Of a DNA stretch of 28,255 nucleotides, positions 16,087 through 24,316 are shown one piece after another. The stretch lies in NCBI GenBank assembly GCA_964464435.1, contig CAYXGE010000016.1:1-28255 (forward strand), written 5' to 3'. This DNA is from CAYXGE01 sp964464435. GTDB lineage: Bacteria; Pseudomonadota; Gammaproteobacteria; Burkholderiales; Methylophilaceae. Below the pieces are notes generated by a model that saw only the letters and a list, made by a program, of their open reading frames with translations, searched no databases and was not told where the DNA came from. The translations under genes were made by a program, and so were the position numbers. Numbering within the stretch: the first letter of the stretch is position 1; the number at the start of each line of letters is the position of its first letter.

Positions 16087-16901
16087 ATAATAAGGTGTTT
16101 ATTCCTGCTGAGATTCAATCGCTTTTGCAAGCGGAAGATGCTTTTGATGCCATGATGTCGCTTAAAGGAGAGGCTTTTCGCGATGTTAAAGGACGCAAAA
16201 CAATGCGCCTTGTATTGAATAATCAATCATATTTTATTAAGCAACATTTTGGTGTTGGTTGGGGCGAGATTTTAAAAAACCTAGTCAGTTTAAAAAAACC
16301 AATAGTGAGTGCTAAAACTGAGTGGCAAGCCATTCAAAAGCTTAATGCCATTGGCATTCCCACTACCCCTTTGGTAGCTTATGGTGAACGTGGATGTAAT
16401 CCAGCAACTCGCCAGTCTTTTGTAATGACCCGAGATTTAGGCGACATTACATCATTGGAAGACTTTTGCGCAAATTGGCCTCAGCACCCTCCTAAAACAA
16501 ACTTTAAACGTCAATTAATTTTGGCGGTAGCATTACTGGCTAAAACACTGCACAGTAATGGCATGAATCATCGCGATTTTTATATTTGTCATCTTTGTTT
16601 AGATAAGCAAAAGCTTAGTCACGGTGAACTCTATCTTTATCTTATTGATTTGCATCGTGTAGGCATCCATCATCAAATCAGCGTAAATGACAGAATGAAA
16701 GATTTAGCAGGGCTTTATTTTTCTTCCATGCATATTGGTTTAACAAAACGAGATTTTTACCGATTTTTAATCAGCTATACAGGTCAATCTTTGTCAGCGC
16801 TTAATCAACAACAATGGGCTTTTTGGCAAAAGGTGCATACGCGTGCATTATTACTAGATGCTAAATTTAAAGCCAAAGTGGCTGCTGGGGTTAAGCTCTA
16901 A
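16083..16901 (+). CDS. waaP: LPS core heptose(I) kinase WaaP
   Basis: WaaP phosphorylates heptose I of the inner core with ATP, which strengthens the outer membrane by allowing divalent cation bridging. The 272-residue size matches the family (about 265-270). The kinase-like signature is clear: SYFIKQHFGVGWGEI in the N-lobe (ATP Lys in FIKQH), MNHRDFYICHLCLD with catalytic D165, and LIDLHRV with metal-binding D189. The start is a TTG whose TTGA overlaps the waaG stop, indicating translational coupling. It is followed immediately, without any gap, by the tandem-kinase gene, so waaG-waaP-kinase form one operon. Confidence 0.94.
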   Translation: MNNKVFIPAEIQSLLQAEDAFDAMMSLKGEAFRDVKGRKTMRLVLNNQSYFIKQHFGVGWGEILKNLVSLKKPIVSAKTEWQAIQKLNAIGIPTTPLVAYGERGCNPATRQSFVMTRDLGDITSLEDFCANWPQHPPKTNFKRQLILAVALLAKTLHSNGMNHRDFYICHLCLDKQKLSHGELYLYLIDLHRVGIHHQISVNDRMKDLAGLYFSSMHIGLTKRDFYRFLISYTGQSLSALNQQQWAFWQKVHTRALLLDAKFKAKVAAGVKL

Positions 16902-18365
16902 ATGTTGATTGATTTAAAGCAATTGTCGTTACAAGGAGAGGCTAGCTTCGCACTCAATTTATCTAACGGCAGTATTCTCACTATTGAAACGATTGTTCGT
17001 CGCGTTGCTAATAGTCGTATTGTTTGCAAAGGCTTATGGAATGGGCGTGAGGTGTATGCCAAGTTATTTATCGGCGCCAGCGCTACTAGGCATGCACAAC
17101 GCGATGCTAGGGGTGTTCAGCTGTTATTGGATAATCAAATAGCAACACCTAATTTGCTATTTCAAGGACAGTCGATTGAGGGTGCTGAAATATTAATTTT
17201 TGAAGCAATCGCTGATAGCCAAAATGCGGAAGAAGTGCTAAAAGTGTTGCCGATTGGCAGTGCGGCACGCTTTGAAGTATTAAAAAACATAGTCATTGCC
17301 GTTGCTGGTCATCACAGAGCAGGCTTGGTGCAAACGGACTTGTACTTTAAAAATTTTTTAATTCAACAAGAGAAAGTTTTGACACTAGATGGCGATGGCA
17401 TTAAATACATGCGTCCTTTGTTTAAACAATCTCAACAAGTAAGCAATCTTGCCACTTTGTTTTCTAAGATGGATGCATTAGATGATGCGCTCATAGAGGC
17501 GCTATATGAGGCCTACTGTCAAACCCTAGGCAAAGTATTTTCAGTGATGGATGTTGCAGATGTTTGGCAAAAAACACAAAAGATTCGTCATCGCGTAGCT
17601 GCAAGCTATGCTTTTAAAAAAGTGTTTAGAAATTGCACAGATGTAAAAATAACGCAAAGTTTTGAGCATGTGATTGCTATGGCATCTAGCTTTACTGCTG
17701 AAGGTGGCGATTTACTGAATTTAGATGCAGGGTTTAAAAATGGCGCCATTTTAAAAGATGGACGTACATGCACAGTTGCGCGGTTTGATATTGCTGGTCA
17801 AGATGTTGTCATCAAACGCTACAATATTAAAAATTGTTGGCATGGTATCAACCGCCTCATGCGCCAAACACGTGCAGCAAAATCATGGGGTAATGCCCAT
17901 TATTTTATGATTTTAGCTATACCAACACCGCAGCCATTAGCCTTAATTGAAAGCCGCTTTGGCATGCTGAGGCGGCGCGCCTACTTTTTGAGTGCGTATG
18001 TTGAAGCGCCTGATGCTGCGCAATTTTTTCAGAATGCCACAGACACTGAGCTTAAACGGTCCGTAGCATATGAAATTGCGCGGCTATTTTACAAGCTGAG
18101 TTTGCTTAAAATTGCCCATGGTGACTGTAAGGCTAGCAATATCAAAATTGTAAATGAGCAACCCATATTGTTGGATTTAGATGCTATGACCACAGACAGT
18201 TTGTTTTATGAGCGTAAACATATACGCGATTTAAAGCGCCTATTTAAAAATTGGGCAGATGATGCAGAAACTACGGCAATGTTAAAGCAAGCATTTATTA
18301 ATGTTTATGATGAAAACGATCCGTTTTCGCCCAGTGTTTTGCGTAGCGCAGGTATTGATATTTAA
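16902..18365 (+). CDS. Protein with two tandem LPS-kinase-like (WaaP/InaA-type) domains
   Basis: The 487-residue protein holds two kinase-like lobes. The N-terminal one has a candidate ATP Lys (K54, VYAKLFIG), a catalytic-loop Asp and Asn (D146 and N151, GLVQTDLYFKNFLI) and a metal site (D163/D165, LDGDGIKY). The C-terminal one repeats the pattern with K305 (VVIKRYN), D408 (AHGDCKASNIKI) and D425/D427 (LLDLDAM). Neither keeps a canonical HRD, but K-D-N-D residues are present in both, so either could be active. It starts at the base after the waaP stop and precedes a carbamoyltransferase gene; from memory, P. aeruginosa has a comparable uncharacterised kinase-like gene (PA5006) in the same setting. 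Likely role: a further phosphorylation of the LPS inner core. No membrane segment is evident. The site modified is unknown. Confidence 0.75.
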   Translation: MLIDLKQLSLQGEASFALNLSNGSILTIETIVRRVANSRIVCKGLWNGREVYAKLFIGASATRHAQRDARGVQLLLDNQIATPNLLFQGQSIEGAEILIFEAIADSQNAEEVLKVLPIGSAARFEVLKNIVIAVAGHHRAGLVQTDLYFKNFLIQQEKVLTLDGDGIKYMRPLFKQSQQVSNLATLFSKMDALDDALIEALYEAYCQTLGKVFSVMDVADVWQKTQKIRHRVAASYAFKKVFRNCTDVKITQSFEHVIAMASSFTAEGGDLLNLDAGFKNGAILKDGRTCTVARFDIAGQDVVIKRYNIKNCWHGINRLMRQTRAAKSWGNAHYFMILAIPTPQPLALIESRFGMLRRRAYFLSAYVEAPDAAQFFQNATDTELKRSVAYEIARLFYKLSLLKIAHGDCKASNIKIVNEQPILLDLDAMTTDSLFYERKHIRDLKRLFKNWADDAETTAMLKQAFINVYDENDPFSPSVLRSAGIDI

Positions 18366-18439
18366 GCTTTTTGGCTTAATTAGAGCCAATTATTCATAAA
18401 GCAAGTAAAATAGCACCAAATTGATTTGAAAGTATTTGC

Positions 18440-20170
18440 ATGATTATTTTAGGGTTATCGGGCGCGCTTGGGCATGACTCATCTGCGGCTATTATCGTCA
18501 ACGGCAAAATTATTGCCGCCGCAGAAGAAGAGCGGTTTATCCGCGACAAACATGCTAAAAACCTCATGCCTGTTGAGGCCGCAAAATATTGTCTTAAAGC
18601 CGCTGGGGTAAAGCCAGAAGACGTGGACGTGGTGGCTTTCCCTTATGGAGAAATCCCCTTAAGCTCTGCCGCCCGTTGGCACTATGCCAAACGCTATTGG
18701 TATGCTCCAGACCGTGCTTTAGATGCGCTATTTAACGGCAATCGCCGTTACAGACGCAACCGCGATAAAGTGCTTAAGATGATGGCCGAGCTGGGCTTGT
18801 CTAAAGCCAAGTTTCAGGCGGTTGAGCATCACCTCACCCATGCCAGCAGCGCCTATCATTTAAGTGGTTTTAAAGAAAAAACAGCAATTGTCGGCATTGA
18901 TGGTAAAGGCGAATACGCCACCACGTTTTTTGGCTATGGCGAAAACGGCAAAATCCACAAAATTAAAGAGTTTTACGACCCTGATTCGCTAGGTGGCATG
19001 TATGGTGCAATTACCGAATATCTAGGTTTTGAAATGCTAGATGGCGAATTTAAAGTCATGGGGATGGCCCCCTATGGCGATGCGAGTAAATATGATTTAT
19101 CGCGCTTAGTGAGCTTTGAAAATGGCGAGCTAAGAGTGAATACAGAATACGTCAATGTGGTGGGTTTGCGCCGCTATAAAGAAAAAGGCCCAGATGGAAA
19201 GTCAAAGGGCTTTTACTTCACGCCCAAACTCATAGAGTGGCTAGGCCCTAAGCGCGAAGGCGATGAGATTGACGACCCTTACATTCACTACGCTGCCTCA
19301 GTACAAGCTTTGCTAGAAGACATCGCCCTTAAAATGATTGATTACTATTTAGGCGATATTATCCGCGAAACGGGCAAAATCTGTATGGCGGGTGGCGTAG
19401 CGCTCAATGTAAAACTCAATCAGCGCATTATTGCCCTGCCTCACGTAAAAGAGCTCTTTGTACAGCCCGCTTCTGGTGACGCAGGCACCGCACTTGGCGC
19501 TGCAAGCTATGTTGCGGCTGAAATGGGCGAGCCCTTAGAAGCAATGCAACACGCTTATCTAGGCCCTTCATACAGCAATGAAGAGTGTATTGCCGCCTGC
19601 GAGGCGCACCCAGCAAAACCTAAATTCACCCGAGTTGCCGATGGCGCTAAAAAAGCAGCGGAGCTATTAGCCGCAGGCCATCCACTCGCTTGGTTTCAAG
19701 GTCGCATGGAGTTTGGCCCGCGCGCCCTAGGCTGCCGCAGTATTTTAGGTGACCCTAGTTTTCCTGGTGTGGCAGACCGCATTAACGCGCAGATTAAATA
19801 CAGAGAAAGATGGCGCCCTTTCTGCCCCAGCATGCTAGACCGCGTAGCAGAGGATATTCTGCAAACTAGCCACCCCGCACCCTATATGACCTTTACTTTT
19901 GACGTGGCCGAACACTGGAAATCACGCATCCCTGAAGTGGTGCATGAAGATGGCACGGCGCGTGCGCAGGTGGTGACTAAAGCGACCAATCCCCGCTATT
20001 ATGCACTGATTGAAGAGTTAGAGCGCCTGCGGAATGTGCCCGTGGTGCTCAACACCTCACTTAACCGTCGAGGCGAGCCCATGATATGTTCCCCAACAGA
20101 TGCGCTCAATATGTTTTACGGTTGTGATTTAGAGTACTTGATGATGGAAGATATTTTAGTGACCAAATAA
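18440..20170 (+). CDS. Carbamoyltransferase, NodU/CmcH family, probably acting on LPS core
   Basis: Members transfer a carbamoyl group from carbamoyl phosphate, through carbamoyl-AMP, to a sugar or antibiotic hydroxyl. The 576-residue protein has the N-terminal Kae1-like ATPase fold (GLSGALGHDSSAAIIVNGK, EHHLTHASSAYHLSGF with H130, H131 and H134 of the metal site, GIDGKGEYATT, GGMYGAITEYLGF) and a C-terminal YrdC-like region (FQGRMEFGPRALGCRSIL, RERWRPFCPSML, NTSLNRRGEPMICSPTDA). The position after waaG-waaP-kinase matches the P. aeruginosa core locus, whose carbamoyltransferase is linked to the carbamoyl group on heptose II; I infer the same substrate. GC is well above the neighbours (65% in one hand-counted line near the 3' end against 38% in the kinase gene). 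The 74-base upstream gap may hold its own promoter, but none is convincing. Confidence 0.88.
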   Translation: MIILGLSGALGHDSSAAIIVNGKIIAAAEEERFIRDKHAKNLMPVEAAKYCLKAAGVKPEDVDVVAFPYGEIPLSSAARWHYAKRYWYAPDRALDALFNGNRRYRRNRDKVLKMMAELGLSKAKFQAVEHHLTHASSAYHLSGFKEKTAIVGIDGKGEYATTFFGYGENGKIHKIKEFYDPDSLGGMYGAITEYLGFEMLDGEFKVMGMAPYGDASKYDLSRLVSFENGELRVNTEYVNVVGLRRYKEKGPDGKSKGFYFTPKLIEWLGPKREGDEIDDPYIHYAASVQALLEDIALKMIDYYLGDIIRETGKICMAGGVALNVKLNQRIIALPHVKELFVQPASGDAGTALGAASYVAAEMGEPLEAMQHAYLGPSYSNEECIAACEAHPAKPKFTRVADGAKKAAELLAAGHPLAWFQGRMEFGPRALGCRSILGDPSFPGVADRINAQIKYRERWRPFCPSMLDRVAEDILQTSHPAPYMTFTFDVAEHWKSRIPEVVHEDGTARAQVVTKATNPRYYALIEELERLRNVPVVLNTSLNRRGEPMICSPTDALNMFYGCDLEYLMMEDILVTK

Positions 20171-20220
20171 ACACATAAATAGGTTGACAGTATCTAACTT
20201 TTTTGCATGCACAAACCGAT

Positions 20221-20249
20221 TTGACGGCATCCTCATGATTGGGGATAAT
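20221..20249 (+). promoter_or_regulatory. Sigma-70-type promoter of edd-eda
   Basis: TTGACG (20221-20226), a 17-base spacer and GATAAT (20244-20249) differ from the consensus at one position each. Transcription would begin near 20256, leaving a leader of about 30 bases before the edd ATG. An additional TTGACA at 20184-20189 lacks a matching -10. Confidence 0.72.
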
Positions 20250-20285
20250 CGAGGTCTATCCCATAATTTAAGTTGTTGAATTGCC

Positions 20286-22127
20286 ATGAAACAATCACTT
20301 ATTGAAATTACTCAACGTATTCGTGAGCGCAGCTCGCCAACACGTCAAGCTTACCTTTCTCGCATGGAGGCTATGATTGCAAGGCCTCGTGGCGCAGATC
20401 GAATGGGCTGTGCTAACGTGGCACACGCCTTTGCTGCATTACCAACTAACGATAAATTGCGCGTGGTAGCAGAGAGAGTGCCTAATATTGGTGTGGTCAC
20501 AGCGTATAACGATATGCTTTCAGCGCATCAGCCTTATGAGCGTTTTCCAGATATTATTCGCGATGAAGCGCGCAAAAACAATGCGACCGTGCAAGTAGCA
20601 GGTGGCGTGCCAGCCATGTGTGATGGTGTAACTCAAGGTGAGCCAGGCATGGAGCTCAGTCTGTTTTCGCGTGATACTATTGCAATGGGTACTGCAGTTG
20701 CGCTCTCGCATGATGTGTTCGACGCAGCTTTATTACTTGGCGTATGCGACAAAATTGTTCCAGGCTTGCTAATAGGCGCATTGCAATTTGGTCATTTGCC
20801 ATGTGTATTTGTGCCAGCTGGTCCGATGGCAAGTTCTAACATGAGCCATGGTGAAAAATCTACGGTGCGCGAGCACTATGCGCGCGGTATTGTTGGGCGT
20901 GGTGAGTTGTTAGCGTCTGAATCTGCTGCATATCATGGTGTTGGCACCTGTACTTTTTATGGTACAGCCAACAGTAATCAAATGTTGCTTGAAGCAATGG
21001 GATTGCATGTGCCTGGTGGTGCATTTATCCATCCAGAAGCTGGTTTGCGAGAACATTTAACACGTGAAGCGGTTCGACGCGTGCTTGATATGACAGCGGG
21101 TAACCGCTTTACACCAATTGGTCGCATGGTAGACCCGCGCGTGATTGTCAATGCGATGGTGGCACTGATTGCTACAGGCGGATCTACTAATCATCTCATT
21201 CACTGGGTAGCCGTGGCAAGAGCCGCTGGCATTATTATTGACTGGACTGATTTCTCAGATTTATCAGAAACAACACCACTTTTGGCGCGTGTATATCCCA
21301 ACGGTGCCGCAGATGTAAATCAATTCCAAGATGCTGGTGGCCCAAGCTTTATTATTCGTGAATTAATTGATGGTGGTTACATGCACCCAGATGTTACTAC
21401 CGTAGTTGAAGAAGGCTTTAGCCAATTTGGTAAAGTACCTACCCTTGAAAACGATAAAATCGTCTGGCTTGATTTACCAAAAGAATCCACCGACCCAACA
21501 GTGGTACGTACTGTTGAAGAGCCATTTAGTGAAACGGGTGGCTTAAAATTGCTCACAGGCAATCTGGGACGTTCTGTGATTAAAGTTTCTGCTGTGCCGA
21601 TTGAGCGACATATTATTGAAGCCCCCGCACTCTGCTTTGACTCTCAAGAAGCAGTTCAAGCCGCTTTTAAAGCAGGCAAGCTTGATCGTGACTTTGTAGC
21701 AGTTGTTCGTTTCCAAGGTCCACGTGCCAATGGTATGCCTGAACTCCATAAACTAACTCCACCAATGGCAGTGTTACAGGGTAAAGGTTATAAGGTAGCA
21801 ATTGTCACTGATGGCCGGATGAGTGGCGCCTCTGGTAAGGTACCAGCAGCCATCCATGTTTCTCCAGAAGTACTAGCGGGTGGTCCTTTAGGTCTAGTTA
21901 AAAATGGCGATATGATTCGTCTAGATGCTGTTGCTGGCACACTAGATGTATTGATTGATGAAGCTGAAATGAAACTGCGAGCTGAGCGTGCAGGTGGAGA
22001 GCCAAGAATAGCAGCACTGTCTGAAGAACAAAGAATCAATAATCAGCATGGCATGGGTAGAGAGTTATTTGGAGCATTACGTAAGAATGTTCTGTCAGCA
22101 GAAGAGGGTGCGGTAACTTGGTTGTAA
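20286..22127 (+). CDS. edd: 6-phosphogluconate dehydratase (Entner-Doudoroff)
   Basis: Edd dehydrates 6-phosphogluconate to 2-keto-3-deoxy-6-phosphogluconate (KDPG) in the cytoplasm and carries an iron-sulfur cluster. The 613-residue length matches E. coli Edd (603). Conserved blocks include VVTAYNDMLSAHQPYERFPD, GGVPAMCDGVTQGEPGMELS with C112, LGVCDKIVPGLLIGAL with C154, GTCTFYGTANSNQM with C222 (likely cluster ligands), STNHLIHW, and TDGRMSGASGKVPAAIH near the C-terminus. These separate Edd from the related IlvD by length and by the SRD and FYGTANSNQM blocks. It has its own promoter and a leader without an obvious ribosome-binding site, and is followed 37 bases later by eda. Confidence 0.96.
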   Translation: MKQSLIEITQRIRERSSPTRQAYLSRMEAMIARPRGADRMGCANVAHAFAALPTNDKLRVVAERVPNIGVVTAYNDMLSAHQPYERFPDIIRDEARKNNATVQVAGGVPAMCDGVTQGEPGMELSLFSRDTIAMGTAVALSHDVFDAALLLGVCDKIVPGLLIGALQFGHLPCVFVPAGPMASSNMSHGEKSTVREHYARGIVGRGELLASESAAYHGVGTCTFYGTANSNQMLLEAMGLHVPGGAFIHPEAGLREHLTREAVRRVLDMTAGNRFTPIGRMVDPRVIVNAMVALIATGGSTNHLIHWVAVARAAGIIIDWTDFSDLSETTPLLARVYPNGAADVNQFQDAGGPSFIIRELIDGGYMHPDVTTVVEEGFSQFGKVPTLENDKIVWLDLPKESTDPTVVRTVEEPFSETGGLKLLTGNLGRSVIKVSAVPIERHIIEAPALCFDSQEAVQAAFKAGKLDRDFVAVVRFQGPRANGMPELHKLTPPMAVLQGKGYKVAIVTDGRMSGASGKVPAAIHVSPEVLAGGPLGLVKNGDMIRLDAVAGTLDVLIDEAEMKLRAERAGGEPRIAALSEEQRINNQHGMGRELFGALRKNVLSAEEGAVTWL

Positions 22128-22164
22128 TATTAAAGTTTAAAATTGTGATTAATTAGGTAAAAAG

Positions 22165-22791
22165 ATGAATACATTAGATTTAGCCAATCATGGTCCAGTC
22201 ATTCCAGTCATTGTGATTAACAAGGTAGAGGATGCTGTGCCAATGGCAGAGGCATTACTAGCCGGTGGTATCAAAGTGCTTGAAGTGACACTTCGCACTT
22301 CATGCGCGTTAGCAGGCATGGAGCAAATTGCTAAGCATGTGCCAGAAGCCATTTTGGGTTCAGGTACAGTACGTAGCTTAAAAGATGCGCAAGCTTCACT
22401 AGATGCAGGTTGCAAATTTGCAGTGAGCCCAGGATACACCTCTGAGTTAGGCCAATATGCCCGTAAGATTGGCTTGCCATTGCTGCCTGGTGTTTCAACA
22501 GGTTCTGAAATCATGATGGCAAATGCGGATGACTACTATTTTTTAAAATTATTCCCAGCCGTGGCTGTGGGTGGAATTAACTTGCTTAAAGGCTTTGCTG
22601 GCCCATTTGGCGATGTTAAATTTTGCCCAACTGGTGGCGTAACGGTAGACTCAGCACCCCAATTCTTGGCCTTGCCTAATGTGGTGGTATGTGGCGGCAC
22701 ATGGTTAACACCAGCAGATGCAGTTGCTCGTGGTGATTGGGCGCATATCACCAAATTGGCCAAAGAAGCCAGTGCGATTAAAGCGGCTTAA
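22165..22791 (+). CDS. eda: KDPG aldolase (2-keto-3-deoxy-6-phosphogluconate aldolase)
   Basis: Eda splits KDPG into pyruvate and glyceraldehyde 3-phosphate, completing the pathway begun by edd. The 208-residue class I aldolase has E40 and R44 in LEVTLRTSCAL, the Schiff-base lysine K128 in YYFLKLFPAVAVGG, the phosphate-binding FCPTGGVT block and VVCGGTWLTP, all as in E. coli Eda (213 residues). An AGGT ribosome-binding site precedes the ATG. It is cotranscribed with edd and followed by a strong terminator. In RuMP-cycle bacteria this pair provides the C3 cleavage branch of formaldehyde assimilation, which fits the proposed lifestyle. Confidence 0.97.
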   Translation: MNTLDLANHGPVIPVIVINKVEDAVPMAEALLAGGIKVLEVTLRTSCALAGMEQIAKHVPEAILGSGTVRSLKDAQASLDAGCKFAVSPGYTSELGQYARKIGLPLLPGVSTGSEIMMANADDYYFLKLFPAVAVGGINLLKGFAGPFGDVKFCPTGGVTVDSAPQFLALPNVVVCGGTWLTPADAVARGDWAHITKLAKEASAIKAA

Positions 22792-22823
22792 GCGCTTACA
22801 GGGTGTAAACGTTGTAAAATCAG

Positions 22824-22856
22824 GCTTTGTTACTTTTTGGTAACAAAGCTTTTTTA
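22824..22856 (+). terminator. Rho-independent terminator after eda
   Basis: A 10-base stem GCTTTGTTAC (22824-22833) / GTAACAAAGC (22840-22849) with a 6-base loop TTTTTG is followed by an uninterrupted run of six T. It lies 32 bases after the eda stop and ends the edd-eda transcript. Confidence 0.93.
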
Positions 22857-22896
22857 TTATCAGAAATTAATTGTTTAACGAAAAATAGGCCTGAAA

Positions 22897-23553
22897 TTGT
22901 TACCAATTCATGCATACAAAACTATAGTTTTTGACTGCGATGGCGTTATCTTCAACAGCAATAAAACGAAGGTGAATGCCTATTTTGAAGTTGCCAAAAG
23001 AATGGGTGGCACAGATGCGCAGGCTCAAGCTTTGGTTGATCACCATGTTGCAAAAGGCAGTTTTCCTCGCAATGGTAAAATTGAATATTATTTTCAGCAT
23101 ATTCTCAAGCAGCCGCTCACGCCTGAACTCATGCAACAGTACTTGCATACCTTTGATGAGATTTTAGATGTAGCACTATTGGAGTGCGAAGTGGCTACAG
23201 GTATTGACGAGTTAAAAAATGCTACACCACAAGCACGCTGGATGTTGCTATCAGGTGGCGATCAGGCAGAATTAAGAAGGGTTTTTCCCAAGCGTAATTT
23301 AGCACATTTGTTTGAAGCGGGAATTTTTGGTGGCCCAGATAAAAAAGAAGAAGTGTTGGCGCGTGAAAAAGGCAATGGAAATATCCAGTTCCCAGCGCTG
23401 TTTGTTGGCGATAGCAAATACGATTTTCAAGCGGCTACTGGTGCTGGTTTGGACTTTGTGTTTTTAAGCGATTGGACAGAAGTGCGAGATTGGCAAGCTT
23501 ATTGTGAACTTAATCAAATAAGTGTCTTAGGCAATATTTCTCAGTTAATCTAA
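22897..23553 (+). CDS. HAD-superfamily hydrolase (phosphatase)
   Basis: The 218-residue protein shows the four HAD motifs: D13-x-D15 in IVFDCDGVIFNS (nucleophile and acid), S119 in MLLSGGDQ, K149 in GGPDKKEE, and D172/D176 in VGDSKYDFQAA. The cap region between motifs I and II is helical, as in beta-phosphoglucomutase/phosphoglycolate phosphatase types. The small-molecule substrate is unknown. The start is a TTG at 22897; no ATG or GTG lies between it and the DCD motif, so a non-ATG start is required if the reading frame is intact. It is 41 bases after the eda terminator and 23 bases before the GT2 gene, so it probably heads the envelope-sugar operon and may dephosphorylate a sugar phosphate in that pathway. 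Confidence 0.8.
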   Translation: MLPIHAYKTIVFDCDGVIFNSNKTKVNAYFEVAKRMGGTDAQAQALVDHHVAKGSFPRNGKIEYYFQHILKQPLTPELMQQYLHTFDEILDVALLECEVATGIDELKNATPQARWMLLSGGDQAELRRVFPKRNLAHLFEAGIFGGPDKKEEVLAREKGNGNIQFPALFVGDSKYDFQAATGAGLDFVFLSDWTEVRDWQAYCELNQISVLGNISQLI

Positions 23554-23576
23554 TCTTTACAGTAAAGATACATTAT

Positions 23577-24314
23577 ATGAATATTTCACAAATATCAGTT
23601 GTTGTTCCTGTTAAAAATGAACAAGACAATGTTGCGAACTTGGTCGCAGAAATACATAAGGCTTTGCAAAGTTTTACTCATGAAATTATCTATGTGGATG
23701 ATGGTAGTACGGATGCTACTTTTAACCGATTAAAAGAACTACAAAAGCAATACCTACAATTAAAAATTGTCCAACATGTTAAAAGTTGTGGTCAAAGCAC
23801 AGCAGTTCGCACAGGTGTTAAACACGCCAAATATGCATGGGTGGCGACACTTGACGGTGATGGACAAAACGATCCAGCAGATATTCCTAAATTAATAGCA
23901 GCCATTACTGAGGGTATTGATTTGGCTGGAGGTAATCGACGTGCTAGCCGTCGTGATACTTGGGTAAAGCGTATGTCTTCACTGATTGCGAATACTGTGC
24001 GCTCTAAAATTTTGAAAGATGACACGCCTGATACTGGATGTGGCCTAAAGTTATTTAAGCGAGAGGCTTTTTTGGATTTACCTTATTTTGATCATATGCA
24101 TCGTTTTTTGCCTGCATTAATTAAGCGCGGTGGCGGAAAGATTGTTTCTGTGCCTGTTAGCCATCGTAATAGAGAATATGGCAAATCTAACTATGGCACA
24201 ATTGACAGGTTGTTAGTAGGTATAGTCGATTTGTTAGGCGTAGCTTGGTTACAACGACGCGCAAAAATTCCTGAAATCATGGTATCAAGTTTTGAAGATA
24301 ATAAGGTAAATTAA
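23577..24314 (+). CDS. GT2 glycosyltransferase, DPM1/ArnC-like (polyprenyl-phosphate sugar synthase)
   Basis: The 245-residue GT-A enzyme has VVVPVKNEQDNV at the N-terminus, YVDDGSTDAT (D41/D42), the metal-binding DGDG at 93-96 in TLDGDGQNDPAD, and TPDTGCGLKLFKRE plus HRNREYGKSNYG downstream, the pattern of dolichol-phosphate mannosyltransferase-like proteins. Such enzymes load a sugar from a nucleotide donor onto undecaprenyl phosphate at the cytoplasmic side. The two C-terminal membrane helices of ArnC are missing, so it is the short DPM1 type. The following LAB_N membrane protein starts 2 bases after its stop and the GT39 gene comes next, suggesting a relay from lipid-linked sugar to acceptor. 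The sugar is not identifiable. Confidence 0.85.
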   Translation: MNISQISVVVPVKNEQDNVANLVAEIHKALQSFTHEIIYVDDGSTDATFNRLKELQKQYLQLKIVQHVKSCGQSTAVRTGVKHAKYAWVATLDGDGQNDPADIPKLIAAITEGIDLAGGNRRASRRDTWVKRMSSLIANTVRSKILKDDTPDTGCGLKLFKREAFLDLPYFDHMHRFLPALIKRGGGKIVSVPVSHRNREYGKSNYGTIDRLLVGIVDLLGVAWLQRRAKIPEIMVSSFEDNKVN

Positions 24315-24316
24315 CC

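Noticed and set aside
18371..18389. TTGGCT/AGCCAA hairpin after the tandem-kinase gene as a terminator
   Set aside because: Only a 6-base stem with a 7-base loop and no U-tract; too weak to call.
20184..20212. TTGACA as an additional edd promoter
   Set aside because: The -35 is perfect but no acceptable -10 lies 16-18 bases downstream (ATGCAC); the downstream pair TTGACG/GATAAT is better.
20286..22127. IlvD (dihydroxy-acid dehydratase) as identity of the dehydratase
   Set aside because: Length, the MCDGVTQGEPGMELSLFSRD region and the adjacent KDPG aldolase gene favour Edd.
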